From JBFMDN01 sp040753915 (GTDB lineage: Bacteria; Desulfobacterota; Desulfomonilia; Desulfomonilales; Desulfomonilaceae), in contig JBFMDN010000025.1 of NCBI GenBank assembly GCA_040753915.1, positions 1 through 64,000 of the forward strand: a stretch of DNA of 64,000 nucleotides, given 5' to 3'. The translations under genes were made by a program, and so were the position numbers. Shown in pieces: positions 51,936 to 61,636 of this stretch. The notes beneath the pieces are model-generated. The model saw nothing but the letters and a program-made list of their open reading frames with translations, searched no databases and was not told the DNA's origin. How positions within the stretch are numbered: the first letter of the stretch is position 1; each line of letters opens with the position of its first letter.

Positions 51936-52532
51936 TTAGCGTACCTTACACGTATTCCCCAATTTAATGCCCGCCGGCGTATTTTGTCCTTGAAATTGAC
52001 TAGGAATGTCTGCTGGGCATCCACTTACTTCTTCTATGATGAGCTGACAAATCGCCATGTCGGGATAAAGGAGAAAAGTCAGTGGCCCAAGATTGGTGAT
52101 TTCGAGGGTTATTGTTCCTTCGAAGCCAGCATGGATGGTTGGAGCTGTAAAATGAATCAATATGCCGCATCTAGCGAGCGAGCTCTTTCCTTCAACTCTG
52201 GCGCTGTAGCATTTTTGCCCTCTTTCAATAGGAAAATTAACACGCTCTCGAGTATTCCCCAGCACAAAGCTCCCACCCCTTAAAGTGTAGGGCTGATCTT
52301 CCGATATTGTTATCCGTCTTGACTGATTTGTTAGATAACTAGCAATGCCTCCCTTTCTGATGTCTATCGCGGTAGGACTATTGTTAACAGGTATTGTTAT
52401 CTCTGTTCCAAGTCGTAAATCGATAGCGCTCGTGTTATACGGAGCCTGTGTTGGGTCTGTGTGTGGAAGAGGATCTATGGTAAACAGCCCCTCGTTTAAG
52501 CACTTGATTATTTCAACATTGCTGAGAATCAT
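51936..52532 (-). CDS. dCTP deaminase / dUTPase family protein
   Basis: About 198 residues. The core has SAIDLRLGTEITIP, FVLGNTRERVNFP, the substrate motif GKSSLARCGILIHFTAP, and HAGFEGTITLEITNLGP with the catalytic Glu, matching dCTP deaminases. These convert dCTP to dUTP, or with dUTPase activity to dUMP, supplying dTTP. The ATG at 52532 follows TAGGAGGGTGACGGAA. It lies on the opposite strand to the phage block and 13 bases after a small gene, forming a two-gene unit. It could be a host gene or a phage-borne nucleotide-pool gene. Confidence 0.8.
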   Translation of the reverse strand: MILSNVEIIKCLNEGLFTIDPLPHTDPTQAPYNTSAIDLRLGTEITIPVNNSPTAIDIRKGGIASYLTNQSRRITISEDQPYTLRGGSFVLGNTRERVNFPIERGQKCYSARVEGKSSLARCGILIHFTAPTIHAGFEGTITLEITNLGPLTFLLYPDMAICQLIIEEVSGCPADIPSQFQGQNTPAGIKLGNTCKVR

Positions 52533-52545
52533 TTCCGTCACCCTC

Positions 52546-52803
52546 CTAACAGGGCACATCTACCCACGGGGTCGATGTCTCAAACGTCTCTCTGGGTAAC
52601 AATACCCTCATCCTATCAGGACAAGTTGCTCGATTAATTAGCGTTACCCTCAAGTGTGGGACTCCTTTCCGTTCTTGAATCATAGACTTGTCAGCAAAGA
52701 TGCTGACTGTAGCACCATCGATCAATTCTATTTTGACGGCGTACTCGTTAGTAAACATGCCATCTTTTATCTTCACTGGTATCCATATTACGTTTTTCCC
52801 CAT
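52546..52803 (-). CDS. Small protein co-transcribed with the dCTP deaminase, unknown
   Basis: 85 residues from ATG 52803 with a strong AAAGGAGGGAACGAG ribosome-binding site. The sequence is beta-rich (NVIWIPVKIKDGMFTNEYAV, DGATVSIFADKSMI). It ends 13 bases before the deaminase start. No family is recognised. The open frame extends upstream to 52932, but the internal start is far better supported. Confidence 0.6.
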   Translation of the reverse strand: MGKNVIWIPVKIKDGMFTNEYAVKIELIDGATVSIFADKSMIQERKGVPHLRVTLINRATCPDRMRVLLPRETFETSTPWVDVPC

Positions 52804-53510
52804 CTCGTTCCCTCCTTTGCCTCCTGTGTTCCTTTCGCCCCTAGCTTGTGCGCACATCGTCACAAAAAACCTCCCAGTGAGCGCATATATGCACGTCTTG
52901 TGAGAGAAAACAATCAAAAAGGTTTTCTGCAATTATCGTGCCGTTAGTCGTAGGTCGGACTCTGCCCGACAAGAGGATCGGCGGGCACAGCCCGTCCTGC
53001 GTGGGGCAAAACGGGGAGAGGTGTACATAAGGCATGAATGCTCTGGTATCTCTGAAACTGGAAGAACATCTCACAAAAGCTCCGAGAGGGGCCTCGGAAG
53101 CGCGAATCGTAGATAAAGAGACTCGTGAGACATATGCTCCAAATGGTCTAAGTTGACATTTTGCGATTCCTCCCCCCGTTAACGGGGCGAGGTTGAGCCT
53201 AGCCTCCCTTGGAGTACTGTCACTCCCGACTTCCCAGAAAGCTGATATAGCATTCCAAGGAGTCCTGTCCGCTACCCGTGTGGCAACGATAATTATGGGA
53301 GGATCGCGTACCGGTGGGACGACGTCTCGCCCGTCATTGTTGAAGGGGATTTCACGAGAGGAAGAATTACAACATGAATTTCTGCGCCTGTTACAAATGG
53401 CCGTAGGAGACAACCACTCCCGAGTGCTCCGCGACCCGCAAACTCTCGAGCCGTTTTTCCTCGACAATCGTACGGGCCGCGGTGGTTGCTATCGGGGTTG
53501 CTGTGGGCTC
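52804..53510. other. Intergenic region with REP-like palindromes, no gene seen
   Basis: About 700 bases. At 52946-52994 two short palindromes stand together: GTCGG/CCGAC (52954-52970) and CGGGC/GCCCG (52982-52994). They lie in a string of the GTAGGTCGGACTCTGCCCGA type, which is scattered in many bacterial chromosomes. Open frames on both strands at 52841-53467 and 53193-53771 have no ribosome-binding sites or convincing protein character. The promoter of the small gene and deaminase should lie near 52820-52900 (minus strand). Confidence 0.45.
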
Positions 53511-54716
53511 CTACTTCATGGCCGCAGGCTCGCGCCAATCAGTTATAGCTTTCATGGTTTTCGTGTCCAAATCGGCCTTGTACAACTTCGCCTTGTTTGC
53601 CGGCGCGTGGCTCGTGGGTGTGTAGTTGATGGCGGGGAGTGCACCTCCTGCGTCAAAATTGCTGAGGGTTTCCAGGGCCTTTTTCAGCGATTCGGGCGTG
53701 AGGTCCTTACCGGCACGTTTAAGGCCCTCGACAAAGACCATTGCAGTCGCTCCGGAGGCAGTATAGAGTGAAGTGAGCATTTTGTTGGGATCGCGATTGT
53801 TCTTCTTGGCAAGATCGCGAATCTGCTTCATGCCCGGAGAATCGTCTTCCCATCCGCCCACGAAGTTTATTCCTATGAAGTTCTTCGCGGCGTTCCCGCA
53901 CGCCTTGACAACCGTATCGTCACAAGACCAGTTGATGCCAAACACGGTCGGCCAGTAATCGTATTTCTCCGCGGTCTTCAAGAAAGTGATGATCGGAGGA
54001 ACCAGATTGCAGGTCACCACGTAATCCACGTTCGCTTCCTTGAGGGCAAGCACCTGGGAGCTGGCATCCACGGAACCAATGTTCAGGACGAGCTCGGAGG
54101 CAATGTTGACCCCGTACTGCTTCGCTCGCTTTCGGGCAGCCTCCAGGCCTTTCTTACCGAATTCGGTTTCCGCGTAGACCACCCCGATTCTCGGATTTTG
54201 GGCCTTCAGGTCGTTCATGATGTAATCGAACATCAATTCCACCTGGGCTTCATAGGTGGCTCCGAGGAGAAACACGTATGGCTGATACGGGTTGTACATT
54301 TCATCTGCAAGAGCGTTTGGAATGTTCGGTACCTTGTGCTCGTTGATCATGCCCAGCAGGGCAATGGTCTGGGGCGTTCCGCCACAGGTGGTAATGGTCA
54401 GCACCTGGTCCCTGAAAATCAGCTTCTTGAAGGCAGCTATGGCACTGGGGGTCTTGAATTGGTCGTCCTCCCAGATCAACTCGATTTTCCGGCCTTCGAT
54501 CCCCCCCTTTTCGTTAACGTCGTTGAACACGTCCTGAGTCGCCCAACCCCAGGGCAATCCTAGCGCGGCTACGGGTCCCGTCTTCACCATGATCATGCCC
54601 ATCTTGATGGTGTCCTTGGTCACTCCCCGCCCTTCCGGGAACGCGGGTCCCCCCAGGCAGATTCCGACCAGAAGCGCACTCACAAGAATACATACTCGAA
54701 TTCTCCAGTTTTTCAA
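53511..54716 (-). CDS. Branched-chain amino acid/organic acid ABC transporter substrate-binding protein (LivK-like)
   Basis: 401 residues with a signal peptide (RVCILVSALLVGICLGGPAF) and a periplasmic binding protein type I fold. Motifs include MIMVKTGPVAALGLPWGWAT, DVNEKGGIEGRKIELIWEDD, NIPNALADEMYNPYQPYVFL and FNAGGA-like FDAGGALPAINYTP. It is the last gene of the liv operon. LivK-like proteins bind branched-chain amino acids, but in operons with a CoA ligase and a thiolase they more often bind aromatic or aliphatic carboxylates. The true ligand cannot be read from sequence. Confidence 0.9.
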   Translation of the reverse strand: MKNWRIRVCILVSALLVGICLGGPAFPEGRGVTKDTIKMGMIMVKTGPVAALGLPWGWATQDVFNDVNEKGGIEGRKIELIWEDDQFKTPSAIAAFKKLIFRDQVLTITTCGGTPQTIALLGMINEHKVPNIPNALADEMYNPYQPYVFLLGATYEAQVELMFDYIMNDLKAQNPRIGVVYAETEFGKKGLEAARKRAKQYGVNIASELVLNIGSVDASSQVLALKEANVDYVVTCNLVPPIITFLKTAEKYDYWPTVFGINWSCDDTVVKACGNAAKNFIGINFVGGWEDDSPGMKQIRDLAKKNNRDPNKMLTSLYTASGATAMVFVEGLKRAGKDLTPESLKKALETLSNFDAGGALPAINYTPTSHAPANKAKLYKADLDTKTMKAITDWREPAAMK

Positions 54717-54783
54717 GGCCTTATACCTCCTTGGGTTATGGTGTGGTATCCGTTGGTTCGGAAATCAGTCACCCGGAAGCACA

Positions 54784-55830
54784 TTAATACGTGAACGGCC
54801 AGTTTTTGAAGGAATTCTTGATCCGGCTCCAGATTCCGTTGAGACCGCTGGGCTCGAAAATCAAGAACAGCATGATCAGCAGACCGAATGTTGCGATGTT
54901 CCATTCTTCGTTATACCGTCCCTCGAGGAAGGTCAGATGGTGACCAGCAAATGTGGCTACTTCTTTGATGAGATCGGGCACGATGGTCAAGAAGATAGCT
55001 CCGAAGATCGATCCGAGAATCGATCCCAGGCCGCCCACAATGATCATGGCAATGTACTCGATGGAGAGGAGAAGAGTGAAGTTCTCAGGATGGAGATACC
55101 CGGTGGAATACGCGTACAGCCCTCCTGCCACGCCGCCGTAAAACGAGCTGATTGCGAAAGACATCACCTTGTACCGGGTTAGATTCACTCCCATGATTCC
55201 GGCTGCGACATCTCTGTCCCTGATGGCCACGAAGGCCCTGCCTACGCGGGTGCGCACTATGTTTTTCGCCGCTGCAGCGAGAAGAACCACGACTAAGAAG
55301 ATCAGGTAGAAGAGTCGGTATTCACCGCCGAGGGAATACCCGAAAAGCGAAGGCGCGGGCACGGAGATTCCGCGTACTCCCAGAGTCACCGACTCCCAGT
55401 GGGTAACGACGTATTCTATGACGACACCGAAGGACATGGTTGCCATGGCCAAGTAAAGCCCCTTGAGGCGCAAGCACGGGAACCCGAGGAGAATACCGAA
55501 GAGCGCGGCTACCGTCCCTCCTGCAGGTATAGCCACCCAGAAGGGCGCGCCAAAGCGGGACGCAAGGATGGCAGTGGTGTATGCGCCGATGGCGAGAAAC
55601 GCGGAATGCCCCAGGGAAATCTGGCCGGTAAAGCCCGTGAGGATATTCAAACCGATGGCGCCCACTATGGCTATCCCTGCTATGTTGGCCATATAGACCA
55701 CGTACGGATCTCCCCAGAGCGGGAGCGTCGCCAAGCCCACCAGGAACACACATAGCCAGCCTTTTACCCACACCGTGTGGAAAACCCGGATGTCTTCCTG
55801 ATACGACTCTCTGAAGGTCTTGCTCCTCAT
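54784..55830 (-). CDS. ABC transporter permease, LivM family
   Basis: About 348 residues with around nine transmembrane helices and LivM motifs: NILTGFTGQISLGHSAFLAI, LRLKGLYLAMATMSFG, VAIRDRDVAAGIMGVN and EYIAMIIVGGLGSILGSIFG. It forms the membrane channel with LivH. The ATG at 55830 follows GGAAGAGACC; upstream in-frame ATGs reach 55926 but would add an atypical charged extension. Confidence 0.92.
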   Translation of the reverse strand: MRSKTFRESYQEDIRVFHTVWVKGWLCVFLVGLATLPLWGDPYVVYMANIAGIAIVGAIGLNILTGFTGQISLGHSAFLAIGAYTTAILASRFGAPFWVAIPAGGTVAALFGILLGFPCLRLKGLYLAMATMSFGVVIEYVVTHWESVTLGVRGISVPAPSLFGYSLGGEYRLFYLIFLVVVLLAAAAKNIVRTRVGRAFVAIRDRDVAAGIMGVNLTRYKVMSFAISSFYGGVAGGLYAYSTGYLHPENFTLLLSIEYIAMIIVGGLGSILGSIFGAIFLTIVPDLIKEVATFAGHHLTFLEGRYNEEWNIATFGLLIMLFLIFEPSGLNGIWSRIKNSFKNWPFTY

Positions 55831-55971
55831 GGTCTCTTCCGGCTCCTGCGAGGATCCCTGTAATTGATCCTTCCGTCTTCCACTAATGATGAAGCGCTCG
55901 AACGCGTTCCTGAGAGCATTTCCCACGGCAGGCCGTTCGCGGCCGCCGAGAATGCAACTGTGCTCGGGACC

Positions 55972-56862
55972 CTACACCCGTTCGATTTCTTCCTTCCCGA
56001 AGAGGCCGTAGGGCCTGATCATGAGGACCACGAACAGCACCACGAAAGCGGTGAGGTCCTTGACGCCAGGCATGGCTTCGTCCAGGTAACCTCCCACAAG
56101 GGTTTCCAGTATCCCGATAACGAGGCCCCCTATGATGGCGCCCGGTATGCTCTCCATCCCGCCCAGGACTACCGCGGGAAAAGCTTTGATGGCCACCAGG
56201 GACAGCCCTATGTTGAGTACCATGACGTTCGCCAGGAACACCCCCGCAACTGCCGCAATCACGAAGCTCAGGCCCCAGGTCAAAGAGAATACGCGTTTGA
56301 CGCTTATCCCCATAAGCATGGCGGTATCCTGGTCGTTGGCCACGCCGCGCATCGACAGACCAATGCGGGAATATTGAAAGAAAAGGAAGAACAGAATCAC
56401 CATGGCCGATGCCAGGATCATCGACCAGAAATGCGTGTGGGAAAGCACCATTCCCCCCAGTTTTATGGGGGCAACAGGAAAGGGCGATGGAAAAACCTTG
56501 TTGTCGTGCCCGAAAACGATGCCCGCTATGCTCCTGAGGAAAATTGAAAGCCCGACGGTCACCATAACGACCGCAAACTGGGGCTCGCCTATCAGAGGCC
56601 TGAGAACGATCCGCTCAGAAAACATACCGAATCCCAGAGCACAACCCGCCGTGATGGCGAGTGCCCAGACAAATGGAACCGATGAATTCACGAGAACATA
56701 GCAGACGAGGGCACCCAGAAGCATGGCCTCGCCGTGAGCAAAATTGAGAATGTCGGTGGACTTGTACAGGAGCACGAATCCGAGCGCCACGAGGGCGTAG
56801 AGGCTCCCAACCGCGACACCCGAGACCAGTAATTGCACGACATAGAGCACGCTTTCACTCAT
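55972..56862 (-). CDS. ABC transporter permease, LivH family
   Basis: 296 residues, about eight helices, with LivH motifs VGSLYALVALGFVLLYKSTD, LNFAHGEAMLLGA, SMRGVANDQDTAMLMGISV and AFPAVVLGGMESIPGAIIGG. It starts at ATG 56862 after AAAGGGGGCGAAC. It is located between the acyl-CoA ligase and livM in the same minus-strand operon. Confidence 0.94.
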   Translation of the reverse strand: MSESVLYVVQLLVSGVAVGSLYALVALGFVLLYKSTDILNFAHGEAMLLGALVCYVLVNSSVPFVWALAITAGCALGFGMFSERIVLRPLIGEPQFAVVMVTVGLSIFLRSIAGIVFGHDNKVFPSPFPVAPIKLGGMVLSHTHFWSMILASAMVILFFLFFQYSRIGLSMRGVANDQDTAMLMGISVKRVFSLTWGLSFVIAAVAGVFLANVMVLNIGLSLVAIKAFPAVVLGGMESIPGAIIGGLVIGILETLVGGYLDEAMPGVKDLTAFVVLFVVLMIRPYGLFGKEEIERV

Positions 56863-56912
56863 GTTCGCCCCCTTTTGGCTTTCAAAGGCTCAACTCGCGG
56901 ACGCGTGCAGAA

Positions 56913-58712
56913 TCAGTTGTACATAGCATCAATCAGATGCCTAAATTTCTTCTCGATCATTGCTCTCTTCACCTTCATGGTTGCGGTGATTTCCTCGTCA
57001 TCCTGATCCAGCTCCTTGTCGAGGATGGTAAACTTCTTGATGGTCTCAACCCTCGCGAAGTTTTCGTTGCTCTTGTCCACCTCTCCCTGGATCAGCTTCC
57101 GCACTTCTGGGTGCGTCGCGAGGCTCTTGTAGTTTGTATACGGGATACGGTTATTCTGAGCCCAATGGGCCACAGTCTCAAATTCAAGCTGTATAAGGCA
57201 GGTCAAGTATTTGCGACGATCGCCGATGACAACGGCTTCCTTCACATACGGGCTGAACTTCAGGCTATTTTCTATTTCAGATGGCGAAATGTTTTTCCCG
57301 CCTGCTGTTATGATGATGTCCTTCTTTCGATCCGTAATACGCAGATCGCCCTGCGCGTCAATCTCGCCCACGTCCCCCGTGTGTAACCAGCCATCTCTCA
57401 CGGCCTCTTTCGTGGCATCAGGGTTTCCGTAGTATCCGGCGAACACCAATTCCCCACGTTGCAGTATTTCGCCATCCTCGGCAATCTTGATTTCTACACC
57501 CGGTACAGGCTTGCCCACACCCCCAATCTTTATCTCCCCGTCCCGCGGGATGCAGGAGATGCCGCTTATTTCGGTCATGCCGTAGCATTCCCGAATCGGA
57601 ATGCCGATCGCGTGGTAGAACCTCATAAGGTCCGGCGAGAGCGGAGCTGCTCCGCTCACGAAAATGCGAGCCTCGAGAAGCCCCAAATGATTACGCAAGG
57701 GTCTGAAGAGGAGCAGGTAGGCGAGCGCATGCAGGATTCTCCAGTGGATGGGGACCGAGCGCCCCGCGAGCCTCAATTCTGAGACCTTGCGTCCCACCGG
57801 TAACATGGCGTTAAATATCCATCGCTTGAAGAAGACCGCATCCTGCATGCGGATCATGACGTTCGAATGCATCTTCTCCCAAATACGAGGAACGTTGAGA
57901 AACGCAGTCGGAGAAATCTCCTGAAGATCGTCCTGAAGCGTCGCGACGCTCTCCGCGAAGTTGACCGTGCACCCGGCCCACAAGGGAAAAATGAGCGAAA
58001 ACATTCGTTCCGCTATGTGGCACAGAGGCAGAGCGGACACAAAGGAATCAGAGGCCTTGAAATCCAGGACCTGAGACAGCCCCCGGATCATGGCAAGCAC
58101 GTTCCGGTGAGTTATCATTGCCCCTTTGGGCTTGCCCGTGGTCCCGGAGGTATACACAATTATGGCCACGTCGTCAGGATTCGTGCTCTGCACCATTTCC
58201 TCGAAGAGACCCGGCTGCTGGTCGTGAAGCTCCTTGCCCAGGGCTTCTACTTCAGCGAAGCTGATTAACAGGGGATCTCGGTACCTGTGCAGCCCTTTCA
58301 TGTCCACAACGACGATCTTCTGGAGCAGGGGGACCTGATCCTTGATTTCGAGCACCTTGTCCACCTGTTCCTGGTCTTTGGCCACTATGAAGCGGGATCC
58401 GCAATTCTCTAAAATGTACTGGACCTGAGAGGCCACATCCGTGGGGTAAATTCCTACCGAAATGCCAGAGGAAGCCTGGGCAGCCAGATCAGCATAGAGC
58501 CATTCTCTGCAATTGTCTCCTAAAATCGAGAGCTTGTCGCCCTTACGGAAGCCCAACTGACGCAACCCGAGGGTAAAGCGGCACACGTGCTCCCAGTACT
58601 CCCGCCATGTGGTACGCTGCCAGATGCCGAGGTCTTTCTCTCTCAACGCTACCCTGTTCGAGAAGAGATCCCGGTTCCGAGCGAACAGCTTCAATAGGGT
58701 ATCCGGCTCCAC
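56913..58712 (-). CDS. AMP-forming acyl-CoA synthetase (long-chain type)
   Basis: 599 residues of the ANL superfamily. The ATP/AMP-binding motif is VYTSGTTGKPKGAMITH; the second is IRECYGMTEISGISC; the hinge has DGWLHTGDVGEI and ITDRKKDIIITAGGKNISP. It lacks transmembrane segments. The N-terminal layout and length fit long-chain or aryl acyl-CoA ligases. It activates a carboxylic acid with ATP and CoA, presumably the substrate brought in by the adjacent Liv transporter. The start is GTG 58712. It lies between livG and livH, a common order in proteobacterial fatty or aromatic acid uptake operons. Confidence 0.92.
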   Translation of the reverse strand: MEPDTLLKLFARNRDLFSNRVALREKDLGIWQRTTWREYWEHVCRFTLGLRQLGFRKGDKLSILGDNCREWLYADLAAQASSGISVGIYPTDVASQVQYILENCGSRFIVAKDQEQVDKVLEIKDQVPLLQKIVVVDMKGLHRYRDPLLISFAEVEALGKELHDQQPGLFEEMVQSTNPDDVAIIVYTSGTTGKPKGAMITHRNVLAMIRGLSQVLDFKASDSFVSALPLCHIAERMFSLIFPLWAGCTVNFAESVATLQDDLQEISPTAFLNVPRIWEKMHSNVMIRMQDAVFFKRWIFNAMLPVGRKVSELRLAGRSVPIHWRILHALAYLLLFRPLRNHLGLLEARIFVSGAAPLSPDLMRFYHAIGIPIRECYGMTEISGISCIPRDGEIKIGGVGKPVPGVEIKIAEDGEILQRGELVFAGYYGNPDATKEAVRDGWLHTGDVGEIDAQGDLRITDRKKDIIITAGGKNISPSEIENSLKFSPYVKEAVVIGDRRKYLTCLIQLEFETVAHWAQNNRIPYTNYKSLATHPEVRKLIQGEVDKSNENFARVETIKKFTILDKELDQDDEEITATMKVKRAMIEKKFRHLIDAMYN

Positions 58713-58736
58713 AATGACTCCACTCGTGCCGCGTTG

Positions 58737-59498
58737 CTACTCCCCCAGGTACGCAGCGATGACCCGGGGATCGCACTGCACCTCATCAGGCGTTCCCGCC
58801 GCGATCTTTGACCCGAAATCAAGGACCGTCACGGTGTCCGCGATATCCATGACCACCCCCATGTCATGCTCGATCATGACGATGGTTACGCCCATCTCCT
58901 CCTTGACATCGAGCACGAATCTGGCGATGTCCTCCGTCTCCTCCACGTTCATTCCTGCTACGGGCTCGTCCAACAGGAGGATTCGCGGCTTCATGGCAAG
59001 AGCCCGTCCGATTTCCACCCGTTTCTGAACGCCGTACGGCAGGGTTCCCACTGGTTTCTTGCGGACCTTTTCGATTTCGAGGAAATCGATAATCTTCTCC
59101 ACATGGAGCCGATACTGCACTTCCTCGGCCAGCGCTCGTCCGAAAAAAATCGCCCCGGAAAGGGGCCCCGTACGCATCTGGGCGTGGCATCCCAGGAGGA
59201 GATTGTCGATGACATTCATGTGGCTGAATAGCTCGATATTCTGGAAGGTTCGAGCTACCCCCGCGTGAGCGATTTCGTGTGGTTTCCAGCCTGTGACGTT
59301 CTTTCCATCTAGTAATATCTCGCCATCGGAGGGTCGGTACACGCCGCTGATGCAATTGAACAGCGAGGTTTTTCCCGCGCCGTTGGGACCGATCACCGCA
59401 TGTAGCTCGCCCTGCCTCACCTTCATGTCGAGGTGGTTCAGGGCGAGTATCCCTCCAAAGTGAAGAGATACATTCCTGATCTCCAAGAGCTCCGTCAC
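58737..59498 (-). CDS. ABC transporter ATP-binding protein, LivG family
   Basis: 253 residues. Walker A is GPNGAGKTSLFNCISG, the family insert is in GVARTFQNIELFSHMNVIDN, and Walker B is ILLLDEPVAGMN. The signature loop is PYGVQKRVEIGRALA, where PYG replaces the usual LSG, a variant common in LivG proteins. It hydrolyses ATP on the cytoplasmic side together with LivF. Confidence 0.94.
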   Translation of the reverse strand: MTELLEIRNVSLHFGGILALNHLDMKVRQGELHAVIGPNGAGKTSLFNCISGVYRPSDGEILLDGKNVTGWKPHEIAHAGVARTFQNIELFSHMNVIDNLLLGCHAQMRTGPLSGAIFFGRALAEEVQYRLHVEKIIDFLEIEKVRKKPVGTLPYGVQKRVEIGRALAMKPRILLLDEPVAGMNVEETEDIARFVLDVKEEMGVTIVMIEHDMGVVMDIADTVTVLDFGSKIAAGTPDEVQCDPRVIAAYLGE

Positions 59499-59510
59499 CA
59501 GCGTATTCCT

Positions 59511-60305
59511 TTACGAAAGCCAGCGCTTGCGGCGTTTGTAATGCTTGACGTTTGCGTAGCTCTTCTTTTCCGCGTCTGCACTCACTCCCAGGTAGAACTC
59601 TTTGACGTCTTCATTTTGCAGCAGCTTTTCCGTGGGGCCGTCCAGGACAATCCTGCCATTTTCCATAATGTAGCCGTACACTGCAAAGTGCAGGGCCGCA
59701 AATGCATTTTGTTCCACAAGCAGGATAGATGTTCCGGATTCGGTATTGATACGCCGGAGAATGCCAAATATCTCTTTGACCAGCAGCGGCGCAAGACCGA
59801 GTGACGGCTCGTCAAGCATGAGCAGTTTCGGACGCGACATGAGAGCCCGGCCTATGGCGAGCATTTGCTGCTCGCCACCGCTGAGGAGAAGGGATAGCTG
59901 TCTGGCCCGGCTTCGAAGTATCGGGAAGTATGAGGCGACTGAGTCGAAATCCCGTTGCATCCCTGCACGGTCCCGCCGGGTGTGGGCTCCGATCCACAGG
60001 TTCTCCTCCACCGTGAGGTCATCAAAGACCCTGCGTCCTTCAGGAACCATGCTAATTCCCATCCGCACGATGGCATCGGGATCTTTGTCCGCGATGGGCT
60101 GATCGTTGAATCGGATGTCCCCTTCGGGCAATTCCCCGTTTTGAAATTTCACGATGCCGCTTATGGCCTTCAACGTGGTGGTTTTGCCTGCCGCGTTGGC
60201 GCCCAATAGCGCTACAACCTTGTTCTCGGGCACTTCAAGGGAGATGCCTTTGAGCACCATGATGACCTTGTTGTACACAACCTGAATGTTGTTTACCTTG
60301 AGCAT
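59511..60305 (-). CDS. ABC transporter ATP-binding protein, LivF family
   Basis: 264 residues, slightly longer than usual LivF because of a basic C-terminal tail (SYANVKHYKRRKRWLS). Walker A is GANAAGKTTTLKAISG, where Ala replaces the Gly of the usual GxGKT; the fold still fits GxxxxGK. The signature is LLSGGEQQMLAIGRAL, and Walker B is LLMLDEPSLGLAP. It overlaps no neighbour; livG follows after 12 bases. Confidence 0.94.
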   Translation of the reverse strand: MLKVNNIQVVYNKVIMVLKGISLEVPENKVVALLGANAAGKTTTLKAISGIVKFQNGELPEGDIRFNDQPIADKDPDAIVRMGISMVPEGRRVFDDLTVEENLWIGAHTRRDRAGMQRDFDSVASYFPILRSRARQLSLLLSGGEQQMLAIGRALMSRPKLLMLDEPSLGLAPLLVKEIFGILRRINTESGTSILLVEQNAFAALHFAVYGYIMENGRIVLDGPTEKLLQNEDVKEFYLGVSADAEKKSYANVKHYKRRKRWLS

Positions 60306-60393
60306 AGGCTCATATCCTCGTCACCGAGTCCCTTGGAGCCGCACAATCAATTGGGCGCCGCACCGACGCCCGAGAGCTCCGTTTCCGCGTTTC

Positions 60394-61572
60394 TCAGGAG
60401 GCGTTTTCCACAACGAAGGAAAATCCCATTCCGCCGCCAGCACACAGAGACGCAACTCCCGTCCGAAGGCCTTCCGAACGGAGGGTGTGGACAAGGCTCA
60501 CGACCAGCCGGCAGCCCGTGGCCCCTACCGGGTGCCCCAACGCTATGCCGCCGCCGTTGACGTTCACCTTTTCTCGGGCCAGCCCCAGATCGCGCTCGCA
60601 CGCGAGATACTGGGCCGCGAAGGCCTCGTTGATCTCGAACCTGTCGACTGCATCCAGCTCGATCCCCGCGCGGGCCAGGGCCCCGCGAATGGAAGGTACC
60701 GGTCCAATACCCATGATATGCGGGTCCACGCCGGCCACATAGTAGCCCCGTACCACCGCGAGAGGCGGCACACCCAGTTCTTTGGCCTTTTCCGCTGTGG
60801 TTAGTATCGCCGCGGATGCTGCGTCGTTCATCCCGCATGCATTTCCCGCGGTTACCGTTCCGCCTTTCTTGAATACAGCGGGAAGTCTTGCCAGCTTTTC
60901 CATAGTGATGTCACGGCGCACATGCTCGTCAGTGTCGAACAGGACAGGGTCCCCTTTGGATTGGGGAACCGGCACTGGTACTATCTCCGCGGCGAACTTC
61001 CCGGCAGTCCACGCGGCTGCCGCACGCTGATGACTCAGGAATGCAAATTCGTCCTGCTCCTGCCGCGAAATTCCATGCAATTCAGCGAGATTTTCCGCGG
61101 TCAGCCCCATTCCTACCCCGATCGGGTACTCTTGCATACCCCGCCAGAGCAGATCATAGGACACGGAATCCCGGATGCGTTGACCCCATCGCACAGACTC
61201 AGCGATGTACGGGGCATTGCTCATGCTCTCTACACCACCAGCCAGCACCACGTCAACTTCGCCGGTCTGGATCGCCTGTACCGCGCAGATCAGCGCTTGC
61301 ATTGAGGAACCGCATGTGGCATCAACGGAAAAAGCGGGTACGGTTTCCGGAATGCCGATCTTGTATGCTGCTATGCGACTAATGTTGACATCGAGAGGAG
61401 CAAAGCAATTGCCGAAGATCACCTTTTCTATCCAGGAGAATTCCCCGGCAACACGTGCCACCGCGGCGTTCATGACGATCTTGGACAATTCCACTGGCGA
61501 GACGGCCTTGAGGGAGCCGCCAAAGGCCCCAATCGCTGTCCTCACTGCCGAGATCACAACCACTTCTTTCAT
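60394..61572 (-). CDS. Thiolase (acetyl-CoA acetyltransferase family)
   Basis: 392 residues, normal for thiolases. The nucleophile is Cys87 in DATCGSSMQA (Ser where many have Gly). The other catalytic residues are His in GGGIALGHPVGATG and Cys in SLCAGGGMGFS; NEAFAAQYLA is also present. It catalyses thiolytic cleavage or condensation of 3-oxoacyl-CoA. In this operon a cleavage role in beta-oxidation-like breakdown is likely. It follows the regulator gene by about 60 bases. Confidence 0.94.
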   Translation of the reverse strand: MKEVVVISAVRTAIGAFGGSLKAVSPVELSKIVMNAAVARVAGEFSWIEKVIFGNCFAPLDVNISRIAAYKIGIPETVPAFSVDATCGSSMQALICAVQAIQTGEVDVVLAGGVESMSNAPYIAESVRWGQRIRDSVSYDLLWRGMQEYPIGVGMGLTAENLAELHGISRQEQDEFAFLSHQRAAAAWTAGKFAAEIVPVPVPQSKGDPVLFDTDEHVRRDITMEKLARLPAVFKKGGTVTAGNACGMNDAASAAILTTAEKAKELGVPPLAVVRGYYVAGVDPHIMGIGPVPSIRGALARAGIELDAVDRFEINEAFAAQYLACERDLGLAREKVNVNGGGIALGHPVGATGCRLVVSLVHTLRSEGLRTGVASLCAGGGMGFSFVVENAS

Positions 61573-61636
61573 GATTTCACAGCCTCCTGCTTAGGCGTCG
61601 GGATAATTTCTCAAGATTTCGGACAACGGCACCGTA

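Noticed and set aside
52841..53467. 208-residue minus-strand frame and overlapping plus-strand frame at 53193
   Set aside because: Both cross REP-like palindromes, lack ribosome-binding sites and show no domain.
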